This document shows, in pieces, positions 41,501 to 50,192 of a stretch of DNA of 64,000 bases. Below the pieces are notes generated by a model. It had not been told where the DNA came from and made no database searches. It worked only from the letters and a program-made list of their open reading frames with translations. Each line of letters opens with the position of its first letter. Position 1 is the first letter of the stretch. The position numbers were made by a program, and so were the translations under genes. The stretch spans positions 186,001-250,000 of the forward strand of contig NZ_CAAJGM010000241.1 in the NCBI RefSeq assembly GCF_900996235.1. The letters are read 5' to 3'. This DNA is from Paraburkholderia sp. BCC1885. GTDB lineage: Bacteria > Pseudomonadota > Gammaproteobacteria > Burkholderiales > Burkholderiaceae.

Positions 41501-42355
41501 ATGATGAATCGAGATAATCCCGTCTGGCTGATTACAGGCTGCTCGACCGGCTTCGGCCGCGAACTGGCTAAACTGGTGCTGGAGCGCGGCTGGCGCGCGG
41601 TGGTCACGGCGCGGGACCCGTCGAAGGTGAAGGACATCGCCGAAGGCCACGCCGACCGCGCGCTGGTCCTGCCGCTCGACGTCACCCAGCACGCCCAGGT
41701 CGAAGCCGCCGTCGCGCAGGCCAAAGAACGTTTTGGGCGCGTCGACGTGCTCGTCAACAATGCGGGCTACGGCTATCTGGCCGCCATCGAGGAAGGGGAG
41801 GATGCGGCCGTGCGTGAGATGTTCGAGGCCAATGTGTTCGGCCTCGTCGACATGACCAAGGCCGTGCTGCCGATCATGCGCAAGCAGCGCAGCGGGCTGA
41901 TCGTCAACGTGTCGTCGATTGGCGGCATCACCAGTTTTGCGGCCACCGGCTATTACCACGGCACCAAATACGCGGTGGAAGGCATTTCCGAATCGCTCGC
42001 CACCGAAGTGAAGCCGCTCGGCATCGACGTGCTGCTGGTCGAACCGGGACCGTTCCGCACCAACTGGGCGGGGCCGTCCATCAAGCAGTCCGCCACGCAG
42101 ATCGACGATTACGCGGCCACGGCCGGCGAGCGCCGCAAGCAGACCGCGGCGCGCAGCGGCAACCAGGCCGGCGATCCGGTCCGCGCCGCCCAGGCGATCA
42201 TCGACGCCGCCCTCTCGGACTCGCCGCCGCTGCGCCTGCTGCTCGGCAAGGCTGCGCTCGAACTGGCGCGCAAGAAGCTCGATTTCATGCGCAAGGATTT
42301 CGACACGTGGGAAGCCACGACCGTCGGCGCGGACTTCCCGGAAGGCACGCAATAA
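41501..42355 (+). CDS. Short-chain dehydrogenase/reductase
   Basis: A 284-residue classical SDR. VWLITGCSTGFGRELAKLVLE is the cofactor motif, VTARDPSKVKDIA suits NADP, LVNNAGYGY, VNVSSIGGITSF with Ser, and GYYHGTKYAVEG with Tyr-x3-Lys. The C-terminal 60 residues (AAQAIIDAALSDSPPLRLLLGKAA) are typical of the oxidoreductase group near retinol-type SDRs. AGGAG lies before the ATG. It converges with the HD/LuxR gene. Confidence 0.93.
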   Translation: MMNRDNPVWLITGCSTGFGRELAKLVLERGWRAVVTARDPSKVKDIAEGHADRALVLPLDVTQHAQVEAAVAQAKERFGRVDVLVNNAGYGYLAAIEEGEDAAVREMFEANVFGLVDMTKAVLPIMRKQRSGLIVNVSSIGGITSFAATGYYHGTKYAVEGISESLATEVKPLGIDVLLVEPGPFRTNWAGPSIKQSATQIDDYAATAGERRKQTAARSGNQAGDPVRAAQAIIDAALSDSPPLRLLLGKAALELARKKLDFMRKDFDTWEATTVGADFPEGTQ

Positions 42356-42377
42356 CGTCGGCTTAAGTGTTAAGTGT

Positions 42378-43853
42378 CTAGATCAACCCGAGCGTCGATG
42401 CCTTGAGGGTAGCCGCCGCCCGGGTTGAGCACTCGAGCTTGCGGAACACGCTTTCCACGTGCGTGCGCACCGTGCTCGGGCTCATCTGCAGCGTGCGGGC
42501 CACTTCCTTGTTGCTCGCGCCGAGGCTGATGTGCTTGAGCACCTCGGATTCGCGCGGCGAAAGCAACGAAGCGCGGGCCGCGCGGGTTCGATCGGCCGCC
42601 GGCTCGTGACCGTCTTTCTCGAAAGACAGCAACGCGTCCACCGTGCCTGCGTCGAAGCGTCCTTTGATGGCTTCCTCATTGAGCAGCTTCGCCGCCTCGT
42701 CGACGGATAGCGCGGCGCGCCACGGACGCGGCGAGCGCAACGCGACCCAGCATGCCGCCGTCGCCAGCACCCGTGCTTCCGGCCCGATCGCCGCGCCGCT
42801 CGCGCCGCGAAAATAACCGGAGCCGTCGAGCCGCTCGTAAGCCTGCGAGGCGATCTCCGTTTCCTGCGCGAGCGCGCCGATCTGCTTGCCGGCGCGCGCG
42901 GTCCAGTACGGCACCAGCCGCACCTTTTCCCACGCGGCGGGCGACAGCCGCCCCGGCGTGTTCCAGATGGCATTCGACACCGCCATGCGTCCCATGCCGT
43001 GAATCAGTCCCGCCAGATAGATTCGCTGACGCACCGCTTCGTCGAAGCCGAGGCGCGTGCCGCAGCCCGCTGCCGCCTCGGCCACGCGCCGCGAATAGCC
43101 GGCCATCCACGGCAGCTTCAGGTCGATCACATCCGCGACGATTTCGGGCGCGGTGCCTTCCTGCATCGGCAATGCATCGAGCGGCGCGTCGCGGCCTACG
43201 GCGGTTTGCTGGTCGAGTTCCTCGAGCCAGCCGCCGGCCTGCTTGCAGGCGATGCGCGACAACTCTCCCGGGTATTGGCGTCCCGCCTTCTGCGCGATCA
43301 GTTTCTGCGCACCGTCCAGCCCATAGACGCGGCTAAGAATCTCCAGATCGCTCGCGAGTCCGACCAGAAACACGGCCTGCGGCACGCGCGTGCCGTTCAG
43401 CCGCTCGGGAAGGCCGCCGCCGTCCCATGTTTCGAAGATGTGCCGCAACGCCGTCTGCGTCATGTCCTTCAGACCGAGCATGCGGGCGATTTCCCCCGAC
43501 ACCTCGCAGTGAATCTGCGCGAGCGGCTGGATGGTCGCCTCGAAGCGCCCCTCGGCTTCCGAGTCGCCGCTCCAACCCGGCCGCATGGCAAGCATCGCCT
43601 CGCGGCCGCCGATATCGTCGCCGAGCCATTCGGAAAAGCCCGCCGCGTTCGCCGTGCAGCCCGACCAGCGCAACAACGAGACCTCCTGCACGACGCTGCA
43701 CTGCGTATCGTCGTGGCCGGCCTCGGCGGCCAGCCGCGCGGCCAGCCAGCTGGTGCGCAGCGAATGATCCGTCGGCTGGCCCATGCTGAGGTCGCCGATG
43801 AAGGCCAGCGCCTTGACGGCGTCCAGCGCACGGATGGTTGAAACGTCTGCCAT
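42378..43853 (-). CDS. Degenerate HD-GYP-type protein fused to a LuxR helix-turn-helix
   Basis: A 491-residue protein. Residues about 10-180 contain an HD-like half (DHSLRTSWLAARLA and ETWDGGGLPERLNG). Residues about 235-395 contain LAGLIHGMGRMAVSNAIWN and YERLDGSGYFRG, where HD-GYP enzymes have HDIGK and DGxGYP. His-Gly replaces His-Asp and the Pro is lost, so metal binding is probably impaired. Residues about 425-485 are a LuxR helix-turn-helix (LSPRESEVLKHISLGASNKEVARTLQMSPSTVRTHVESVFRKL). It is likely a ligand-sensing transcription factor with an HD-derived sensor; c-di-GMP binding is a guess. Confidence 0.88.
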   Translation of the reverse strand: MADVSTIRALDAVKALAFIGDLSMGQPTDHSLRTSWLAARLAAEAGHDDTQCSVVQEVSLLRWSGCTANAAGFSEWLGDDIGGREAMLAMRPGWSGDSEAEGRFEATIQPLAQIHCEVSGEIARMLGLKDMTQTALRHIFETWDGGGLPERLNGTRVPQAVFLVGLASDLEILSRVYGLDGAQKLIAQKAGRQYPGELSRIACKQAGGWLEELDQQTAVGRDAPLDALPMQEGTAPEIVADVIDLKLPWMAGYSRRVAEAAAGCGTRLGFDEAVRQRIYLAGLIHGMGRMAVSNAIWNTPGRLSPAAWEKVRLVPYWTARAGKQIGALAQETEIASQAYERLDGSGYFRGASGAAIGPEARVLATAACWVALRSPRPWRAALSVDEAAKLLNEEAIKGRFDAGTVDALLSFEKDGHEPAADRTRAARASLLSPRESEVLKHISLGASNKEVARTLQMSPSTVRTHVESVFRKLECSTRAAATLKASTLGLI

Positions 43854-44015
43854 GTATGTCGACCTGTTTGAGTTCTGTCTCGCGGTTGCTCGTCGGCAGG
43901 CACACGGCCGCCGGGCGCCCCATGATCCGGCCCTCGGTCATTCGACCGATATTGCCGCGCGGCGGATCGGCGCATCCTTCACTCCGTCCTAACTCTTCTC
44001 AACGAGAACTCTATT

Positions 44016-44807
44016 ATGAATACCCTGCTCAAAAAATGTCTGGGCGCCGCAGTCATGCTCGGCAGCCTTCTTTCGATCAGCGCGCTGACGCCTGCCAGCG
44101 CCGCAGCACCGTCCGACGATCTCAAAGGCAAGAATGTCGTGCTGGTGCATGGCGCGTTCGCCGACGGATCGAGCTGGAACAAAGTCATTCCGCTGCTGGA
44201 AGCCAAAGGCCTGCACGTCGTGGCCGTGCAAAATCCGCTCAACTCGCTCGACGGCGACGTGGCCGCCACGCGCCGCGTGATCGAGCAGCAAAATGGCCCG
44301 GTGATCCTGGTCGGCCATTCGTGGGCCGGCGCCGTCATCACGCAAGCCGGTAACGACGACAAGGTCAAGGCGCTCGTCTACGTCGCCGCCTTTGCGCTGC
44401 AAAAAGACCAGTCTATCAACGACCTGCTGAAGGGCAAGCCGGCGCCCGAATGGGCCGCCTCGCTGCAAAAGGACTCGGCAGGCTATCTGACGCTCTCGAC
44501 CGATGCCGTCATCCACGACTTCGCGCAGGATCTGCCGGTGGCGCAAGCGCGTCTGGTGGCGGCGACGCAAGGTCCGCTGTTTGCCGGCTGTTTCGACGAC
44601 AAGGTAACGCAGCCCGCATGGCAAAACAAGCCGTCGTGGTTCGTCGTGACGCAGAAGGATCGCATGATCCCGCCGCAACTGCAGGAAGCGATGGCGCAGC
44701 AGATCGGCGCGACCGAAGTGAAGGTGGATTCGAGCCACGTGGCGATGCTGTCGAAGCCGACTGAAGTCGCCGCCGCGATCATCGCAGCGGCGCGTGCGGC
44801 GCACTAA
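44016..44807 (+). CDS. Exported alpha/beta hydrolase
   Basis: A 263-residue precursor. MNTLLKKCLGAAVMLGSLLSISALTPASA is a Sec signal. VVLVHGAFADGSSWNKVIPLLEAKG, LVGHSWAGAVITQA (nucleophile Ser) and DSSHVAMLSKPTEVAAAI (His) match the EstC/salicylate-esterase-like group. FVVTQKDRMIPPQLQ holds the acid region. It ends in tandem hairpins and a T7 terminator. It diverges from the HD/LuxR gene, which could regulate it. Confidence 0.9.
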   Translation: MNTLLKKCLGAAVMLGSLLSISALTPASAAAPSDDLKGKNVVLVHGAFADGSSWNKVIPLLEAKGLHVVAVQNPLNSLDGDVAATRRVIEQQNGPVILVGHSWAGAVITQAGNDDKVKALVYVAAFALQKDQSINDLLKGKPAPEWAASLQKDSAGYLTLSTDAVIHDFAQDLPVAQARLVAATQGPLFAGCFDDKVTQPAWQNKPSWFVVTQKDRMIPPQLQEAMAQQIGATEVKVDSSHVAMLSKPTEVAAAIIAAARAAH

Positions 44808-44882
44808 CTGCCAAATCACGGCGAAATGACCGCACAGCAAGTTAGGCCTTCGAATTGAATCAGATGCTTTTTGTCTGGATGG

Positions 44883-44914
44883 GCTGAGCCGAAAGCAACG
44901 TCATTCGGCTCAGC
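44883..44914. terminator. First hairpin of a double terminator
   Basis: GCTGAGCCGAA and TTCGGCTCAGC pair over 11 bp around a 10-nt loop. It stands 11 bp before the stronger hairpin. Confidence 0.6.
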
Positions 44915-44925
44915 GGATAAAAAAG

Positions 44926-44958
44926 CGGCGCCGGGATTTCTCCCGGCGCCGTTTTTTT
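44926..44958. terminator. Strong bidirectional intrinsic terminator
   Basis: CGGCGCCGGGA-TTTC-TCCCGGCGCCG, an 11-bp stem, is followed by seven T and preceded by an A-rich run that gives T on the other strand. It serves the hydrolase and the SYLF gene from opposite sides. Confidence 0.9.
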
Positions 44959-45012
44959 GCATCTTCGTTTCTTTGGCGAATGCTCACAGCCGCATTCGCC
45001 CACAGCCTGAAG

Positions 45013-45603
45013 TTAGATCACCAGACGCGAAATCTTCGAGCCTTCCAGCGAAACGCCGGCCATCAGCCCTTCGTTGGTCATCACGAATGCCTGCACCGGG
45101 CTCGTTGCCGTCGACGTATCGATGTCGCCGTTCGCGCCTACCTTCAGCACGGCCACCGTTGCATCGCCGCCTGCAGCCCAGCCTTGGCTTTCGCGGAATT
45201 TGGTGAGCGCGTCCTGCGTCATGAACAGGAACACAATTGCCTTGGATTGCGCGCCGATCTGCAGACCGAACGATCCCGCAGCAATGCTGTAGTACCCCGA
45301 AGGACGTCCAGCCACGCGCAGCGCGCCTTGGCCATACTGACCGCCCACCCAAAAGCCCGCCGCGATAACCGACGGGAACACCAACACGCCTTGCGCCTTG
45401 GCAACCAGTTCGCGCGAACCGTGCACGGTGTCGAACAGGCGCGAGAGTGTCGAATCGACGCCGGCGTTGATAGTCTGACGCTTGCCTGCGTCTTGTGATG
45501 CCCCGGTGTCGGATGACGGCGGAGTCGTCGTACAGCCAGCCAGTGCGAGACCGCTGGCAGCGAGCGCAGCACTGGACGAGAGGATGAATTGTCGGCGACG
45601 CAT
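45013..45603 (-). CDS. SYLF/YSC84-domain lipoprotein
   Basis: A 196-residue precursor. The first 24 residues end ASGLALAGC, a lipobox, so it is lipidated. The mature part is a SYLF (YSC84) lipid-binding domain: GVLVFPSVIAAGFWVGGQYGQGALRV, GYYSIAAGSFGLQIGAQSKAIVFLFM and GVSLEGSKISRLV. AAGGAA precedes the ATG. Bacterial members are envelope proteins of unclear role, often linked to stress. Confidence 0.92.
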   Translation of the reverse strand: MRRRQFILSSSAALAASGLALAGCTTTPPSSDTGASQDAGKRQTINAGVDSTLSRLFDTVHGSRELVAKAQGVLVFPSVIAAGFWVGGQYGQGALRVAGRPSGYYSIAAGSFGLQIGAQSKAIVFLFMTQDALTKFRESQGWAAGGDATVAVLKVGANGDIDTSTATSPVQAFVMTNEGLMAGVSLEGSKISRLVI

Positions 45604-45695
45604 GGTTGATTCCTTTCTTTTGTGGTGATGGGTGTTTTAGTTAAATCAATCGGTCGATCTGGCGATGATCGGCAACGACGCTCCAGAGCATCGCT

Positions 45696-45875
45696 TTAGC
45701 CGAGCGTCTTCCTGATCCGCGCCCTGGCCTTGCCGAAGGACTGACGGATTCCGCCCGCGGCCTGCTGCAGATCGCCTTTGAGTTCCTGCGACCGGTTGCC
45801 GGTTGCTTTACCGACCGCTTCATTGAGCTTGCCTTTGGCCTTGAGGGCCACGCCTTTAATCTGGTCTTCGTTCAT
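45696..45875 (-). CDS. CsbD-family stress protein
   Basis: A 59-residue protein: NEDQIKGVALKAKGKLNEAV, then GKATGNRSQELKGDLQQ. That is the CsbD pattern of small hydrophilic helical proteins induced by general stress. AAGGAG is 5 nt before ATG 45875. It lies upstream of the SYLF lipoprotein on the same strand, with a 92-bp gap. Confidence 0.88.
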   Translation of the reverse strand: MNEDQIKGVALKAKGKLNEAVGKATGNRSQELKGDLQQAAGGIRQSFGKARARIRKTLG

Positions 45876-46173
45876 GTGAGCTCCTTGAATGATGAGCCAG
45901 CTTCTCGCGGCTACTCTCCTCTACTGCAAAATGCGGGCCATGTCACGAGATGTGCAGTGTCGACGAGGCTGCATACGCAATACGCGTGCCGCGCAGGGCG
46001 CGATAGCATGGGAAATGAAGGCGGGAGGAAAAGGACAGTGAAGTGCCGATCAGCCGCTACCACCAGGGAAAAACGACATCCGACCGGTAGGACTTACGCA
46101 CGAGCTCGCAAGTCAAGGGCCGTGGCCCTGCGAAGCTCAGGTGCATGAAACCACCTAAAACCCATCTAAAACC

Positions 46174-46362
46174 TTAACGCGGCGGGCGAGCACTTGCCCG
46201 CCGGTTTTTCCAGCTTTGGATCAATAGAGCGATTACCCCGCCTAGCGCAAGCGTCGCCACATAGCCCGCCGCACGGACGACCCCTTCGCCGTAGCCGCTC
46301 GAAAAGAGCGTGACGAGCGTCGCTACGACAAACAACGCCAGCAATCCGAGCATCGGTTTCAT
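46174..46362 (-). CDS. Small two-helix membrane protein
   Basis: A 62-residue protein: MKPMLGLLALFVVATLVTLF (helix one), AGYVATLALGGVIALLIQSW (helix two) and a basic tail KNRRASARPPR. GAGGCG lies upstream of the ATG. No family recognised; the basic tail should be cytoplasmic. Confidence 0.65.
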   Translation of the reverse strand: MKPMLGLLALFVVATLVTLFSSGYGEGVVRAAGYVATLALGGVIALLIQSWKNRRASARPPR

Positions 46363-46505
46363 GTGTCACGCCTCTGAAGTTGGCGTCCGGAAGACTACTC
46401 CACGTGAAATAAGAAACTCGACGAATAAAACACGCAAGTGCGGCAAACCCGACGCTGCGCTGTGACCAAGCGCGTAGCTGGTCAGGTTTTCGGCACGCGC
46501 GTATC

Positions 46506-46847
46506 TCAGCTACCAAAGAACGGCGTGCAGAAATCGACCGGACCGACGCACGTATCGGCCGTCGCCTTGTGGTTCGTCGTGTCGGGCTGGCCGCTATTGC
46601 TGGAACCCGACATGGCCGCGCCAACGCCGCTGGTGTCGCGCTGTTTGAGTTGGACGACCTGTTGCGCGTAGATCGGGCTTACGTCGGGATAAGACGCGTC
46701 GGTCACGAAGCGCGAACCGTTGTTCTCAGCCTGGATCAGTTCCTGACGCACTTCGGCGCGGGTCTTTTCCTGTGCGAAAGCATTCGAGAAAACGCCTGTC
46801 GAGGCAAGCACGGCAACCGACATGGTGATCATGGCAATCTTTTTCAT
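46506..46847 (-). CDS. Exported DUF4148 protein
   Basis: A 113-residue precursor starting MKKIAMITMSVAVLASTGVFSNAFA, a Sec signal. KTRAEVRQELIQAENNGSRFVTDASYPDVSPIYAQQVVQLK is the DUF4148 motif. A Gly/Ser-rich tail ends TCVGPVDFCTPFFGS, whose two Cys could form a disulfide in the periplasm. AGGAG precedes ATG 46847. The family is abundant in Burkholderiaceae and has no known function. Confidence 0.85.
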   Translation of the reverse strand: MKKIAMITMSVAVLASTGVFSNAFAQEKTRAEVRQELIQAENNGSRFVTDASYPDVSPIYAQQVVQLKQRDTSGVGAAMSGSSNSGQPDTTNHKATADTCVGPVDFCTPFFGS

Positions 46848-46976
46848 TTCGAACTCCTGATTGATAGTGAAGAGATGACGCATTCATCACGGCGAACATC
46901 GGAACGGCGTCGAGTATGCTCTGCTTCCAAAAAGCTCAAAAAAACAAATTCAGCAGGCCAGAAAATCTCTGCAAAT

Positions 46977-47243
46977 TTAATTCGTACTGCTATTCGATGC
47001 AGAAACGCCGACGACCTTGCTGGCGTTTGCCGACGAAGCCGCGGCCTGTTGCTGCAAGCGCGCCACCTGTTCGGCGTAAATCGGGTTGACTTCGGGATAC
47101 GAGGAGTCGGTCACGTAGTTGAGGCCGTTTTGCTGGGCCTCGATCAGTTCCTGATACACCTGCGCGCGAGTCTTCCCTTCTGCGAAGGCGCTGGACGAGG
47201 CAAGCACGGCGACGGACAGAACAGCAAAGGCAATTTTCTTCAT
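46977..47243 (-). CDS. Exported DUF4148 protein
   Basis: An 88-residue precursor: MKKIAFAVLSVAVLASSSAFA signal, then KTRAQVYQELIEAQQNGLNYVTDSSYPEVNPIYAEQVARLQQ, the DUF4148 motif. It is a close paralogue of the gene at 46506. GGAG lies before the ATG. It diverges from the atypical response regulator, separated by about 280 bp. Confidence 0.88.
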   Translation of the reverse strand: MKKIAFAVLSVAVLASSSAFAEGKTRAQVYQELIEAQQNGLNYVTDSSYPEVNPIYAEQVARLQQQAAASSANASKVVGVSASNSSTN

Positions 47244-47525
47244 GATGAACTCCGGTGAGTTTGGGTCAGCCTACGTATGGGAGAACCCATCCGGCCAGTC
47301 TTTTATTCCCGGCAATGTGAAAAAACACGTGCCAAGCGAGAAAAATTTCGTTGGCGTACAAAACCTTGTCACACAGGAACCGACGGGGGAATAAATCAGG
47401 CACTGGCCGTGTTAGCGCCTACGAACAGGTCCATCGCTGCTCGCACGATTAGCAATGGACACGTGGCCGAATCATTCGGACCCGCACCTGCGAAGAAACC
47501 CGTGCATCTGAACGCAGAGCAGCCC

Positions 47526-48200
47526 ATGCGAAATGTCTTGACCATCGAAGGTGGCGAACGCGTCACGCGCAGCTTTGTCCCGACGCTGAAGCAAAGCGGC
47601 TTTTGCGTCGACGTGGCCCTGTCGGGCCGCGCCGGCGTCACACGTCTGATGGCGCGACAGTACGACGCCGTGATTCTCGAACGCACGCTGCCCGATCTCG
47701 ATGGCCTCGCCGTCGTCACGACGCTACGCGGCATCGGCATGGATACGCCGGTGTTGATGCTCAGCGCAACCGCCGACGTTGAGCAACGCATCGAAGGATT
47801 GCGCGCCGGCGTGGACGACTATCTATGCCTGCCATTTTCGCCTGAGGAAATGCTGCTCAGAATGGAAGTACTCCTGCGTAGAAGGCCCGACCGCCTCAAC
47901 CCCAAAACCGTGTTGCGGATCGACGAACTCGAACTGGACCTCATCAAACGCAAGATGGCGCATCAGGAGAGCGCCGAGAACCTGCAGCCCACCGAATTTC
48001 GCCTGCTCGAATTCATGATGCGGCATGCGGGCCAGGTACTGACGCGCACCATGATTCTCGAAGCGGTGTGGGGTATCCACTTCGATCCCAGCACCAACCT
48101 CGTCGACGTGCATGTGGGACGGCTGCGCAAAAAGGTGGCGGCGCTTGGCGCACGCCCCGTGATCCAGACCATCCGGGGCGCGGGTTACCGCTTTGGCTAA
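47526..48200 (+). CDS. OmpR-type response regulator with degenerate receiver
   Basis: A 224-residue regulator from ATG 47526. The receiver domain (1-120) has YDAVILERTLPDLDG, where Glu52 replaces the phosphorylated Asp. TIEGGER replaces the acidic pair, and YLCLPF has Leu102 in place of the conserved Lys. The C-terminal winged helix is normal: LQPTEFRLLEFMMRHAGQVLTRTMILEAVWGIHFDPSTNLVDVHVGRLRKK and IRGAGYRFG. It should therefore act without phosphorylation, and no kinase gene is adjacent. The frame is open upstream to 47277, but that part looks non-coding. Confidence 0.88.
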   Translation: MRNVLTIEGGERVTRSFVPTLKQSGFCVDVALSGRAGVTRLMARQYDAVILERTLPDLDGLAVVTTLRGIGMDTPVLMLSATADVEQRIEGLRAGVDDYLCLPFSPEEMLLRMEVLLRRRPDRLNPKTVLRIDELELDLIKRKMAHQESAENLQPTEFRLLEFMMRHAGQVLTRTMILEAVWGIHFDPSTNLVDVHVGRLRKKVAALGARPVIQTIRGAGYRFG

Positions 48201-48414
48201 GACGATGCGGATCAAACGATTACACGCGCATTCGCCGCGTCAACGGCTTCATGTATATCGGCTTTGCGCGCTGCTCAGTTATGTCAGCGCGGCCATGCGG
48301 ATGAGCTGTCCCGACACGGATACGCTCAAGCCGTGAGGCCGTGTTTGTCGCGCTCTGCGGAGACAGCGCGCGCTGCGCCAAGCCACGCCAAGTTGCATGG
48401 CGTTACTCGAAGCG

Positions 48415-49344
48415 CTACCAGTTGACGACCAAAGGATGCGTGACGCGGCTCGATGCACCGCCCGGTCCGGCTGGATCGGGATTGCCGAAACGCGGCAAGG
48501 CGCCGTCCGCGCGAGCCTGCTCCAATTCCATGCGGACCTCGGCACGCGTTTTCGGCTCCTGCGCGACTGAGCTCGACGGTGGCGTCCATGCAGGCACTGA
48601 CTGCGCCTTCTGCACACCCTGCACCTCCTGTCCGCTCTGCGACGCCTGCGCCAAAGCAGGCGCAGGGGCCGGCGAAGGCGCTTGCGCCTCGGACGGGAAC
48701 GTCAGCCGCGGTGCGAAGTTCATCTCGGCGTTCGCCGGAACAACGGACGGCGCGGAGCGCATCGCCGCCGGGGCCGCTGCTGCCCCGGTTTGCGGCGCGC
48801 GTGCATTGGCGACGTAATCAGGAGAGGTACCCGCCCGCCCGGCGGTCCTCCACGATGCACCATACCGATGCTCATAGCGTCCGGCGTACCGCGCCGCCCG
48901 CCCCGACCGTGACGACGCAGCCGACGCCGACGGCTCGACGGCCCGCGCCTCGCCACTCGCCTGTTCGCGCGCCTGCAATTCCCGCTGCAACGCCATGACC
49001 CGCGGGTCGTCGCGGTACAAAGCCCGCTCGGCACCGAGCGCGCCCAACAAGACTCGCGCGGAGGCGAGGTCGCCGTGGTTGAGGCTCGCTCGAACCGCAT
49101 CGAGAACCTGCGTCACATGCGCGTCCGCCTGGTTCTGCGCGGCGACCTTGCCGGACGCCAACGCCGTCGGCCTTGGATGATCCGGCGCGCCCGCCGACGA
49201 CGCATCGCCTTGCCGGAACCCGGATGGATCTGCGGGTTGACCGCCCGTTTCGGGCCGCAACGCCAACGCGGCTATCGTCAGCGCGCCGACCGCCATGCTG
49301 GCCAGAATCGCTATCTTCGGATGAACAATCGGGTTCGTGATCAT
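48415..49344 (-). CDS. Membrane-anchored protein with C-terminal DUF4148 motif
   Basis: A 309-residue protein from ATG 49344. One hydrophobic segment lies near the N-terminus (IAILASMAVGALTIAALAL), then a linker and a helical unit (HVTQVLDAVRASLNHGDLASARVLLGALGAERALYRDDPRVMALQREL) that resembles one TPR-like pair. A long Ala/Pro/Gly-rich region leads to KTRAEVRMELEQARADGALPRFGNPD, the DUF4148 motif. This is a much larger architecture than the other two DUF4148 proteins nearby. Probably anchored in the inner membrane and facing the periplasm. Confidence 0.75.
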   Translation of the reverse strand: MITNPIVHPKIAILASMAVGALTIAALALRPETGGQPADPSGFRQGDASSAGAPDHPRPTALASGKVAAQNQADAHVTQVLDAVRASLNHGDLASARVLLGALGAERALYRDDPRVMALQRELQAREQASGEARAVEPSASAASSRSGRAARYAGRYEHRYGASWRTAGRAGTSPDYVANARAPQTGAAAAPAAMRSAPSVVPANAEMNFAPRLTFPSEAQAPSPAPAPALAQASQSGQEVQGVQKAQSVPAWTPPSSSVAQEPKTRAEVRMELEQARADGALPRFGNPDPAGPGGASSRVTHPLVVNW

Positions 49345-49660
49345 GAAGTCAGTTCCGTCTTGTCGTATAGGCGGACGCATATCGGGTAGCACCGCAGACG
49401 CCGCCTAAGTGGCTCCGATGCCTTACATCCTCAATTACGGGCTTGCGAGTCACGCGGATGCGCCAACGTTTAGCCCTGGTCCGCCAGGACGGCCCGATTC
49501 AAGCGCGCCCTTTCGCCCACTTCCTATTTCGACAACAACGCCCAAGGACCACTTCTATTCGTCAGTTCAATCGGTGAATTCGCCGGTATGATCGGCCTGA
49601 GCGACCGCCACCAGGGTGTCGCCACATCGCAGACACGCTTTCAAAACACCGACGAACAAA
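49345..49660. other. Intergenic, divergent promoters
   Basis: No gene supported. TATGAT near 49586 could be a -10 for the DUF2844 gene. No clear dyad was seen. Confidence 0.35.
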
Positions 49661-50161
49661 ATGACAAAAGGCCACCTTCGCAACCTGATGCTGTTCGCCG
49701 TGCTCGCCACGGATCTCGCCGCGCTCACGCCTGCTCACGCGGCGCTCGGAAGCGCGCCCACCTACGCAATGAAGGCCCACGCCGCAAGCAACGGCACCGG
49801 CGGCACCGCGCAACTCACAGCGGCATCCGGTAGCGCCGCGGCGAGCTTCACCGTGAACCAGACCACGCTCCCCTCGGGCACTGTCGTCAACGAGTACGTG
49901 GCGGCCAACAACACCGTATTCGCCCTGAGCTGGCATGGTCCGACGCAAGCGCCGCTGCAGACGCTCCTGGGAAGCTACTTCCCCGCCTATGTCGATGGCC
50001 TCGCCGCGGTGCACGCAGCCAACGGAGGCGGTCACGGACCGGCCGCCGTGCATCAATCGGCGCTCGTCGTCGAAACCGGCGGCCACATGGGCGCGTTCTC
50101 CGGCAGGGCGTATCTGCCGCGCGCCCTGCCCCAGGGCGTCAGCGCCGACGACATCAAATAA
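49661..50161 (+). CDS. Exported DUF2844 protein
   Basis: A 166-residue precursor from ATG 49661. NLMLFAVLATDLAALTPAHA is the signal region. AALGSAPTYAM, then TTLPSGTVVNEYVAANNTVFALSWHGPTQAPLQTLLGSYFPAY, are DUF2844 features. The gene ends 31 bp before the DUF3443 lipoprotein, a pairing common in Burkholderiaceae. Function unknown. Confidence 0.85.
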   Translation: MTKGHLRNLMLFAVLATDLAALTPAHAALGSAPTYAMKAHAASNGTGGTAQLTAASGSAAASFTVNQTTLPSGTVVNEYVAANNTVFALSWHGPTQAPLQTLLGSYFPAYVDGLAAVHAANGGGHGPAAVHQSALVVETGGHMGAFSGRAYLPRALPQGVSADDIK

Positions 50162-50192
50162 ATTGCCCGGAACAATTAGAAGAGGAAACAAC

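Noticed and set aside
42999..43841. 280-codon plus-strand frame
   Set aside because: Antisense to the HD/LuxR gene and without any domain pattern.
46117..46131. AGGGCC-GT-GGCCCT dyad as an operator
   Set aside because: Very GC-rich, with a 2-nt loop and no promoter nearby; too likely by chance in this composition.
47277..47525. N-terminal extension of the OmpR-type regulator
   Set aside because: The receiver domain starts at 47526; the upstream residues are unlike any domain and overlap the promoter.
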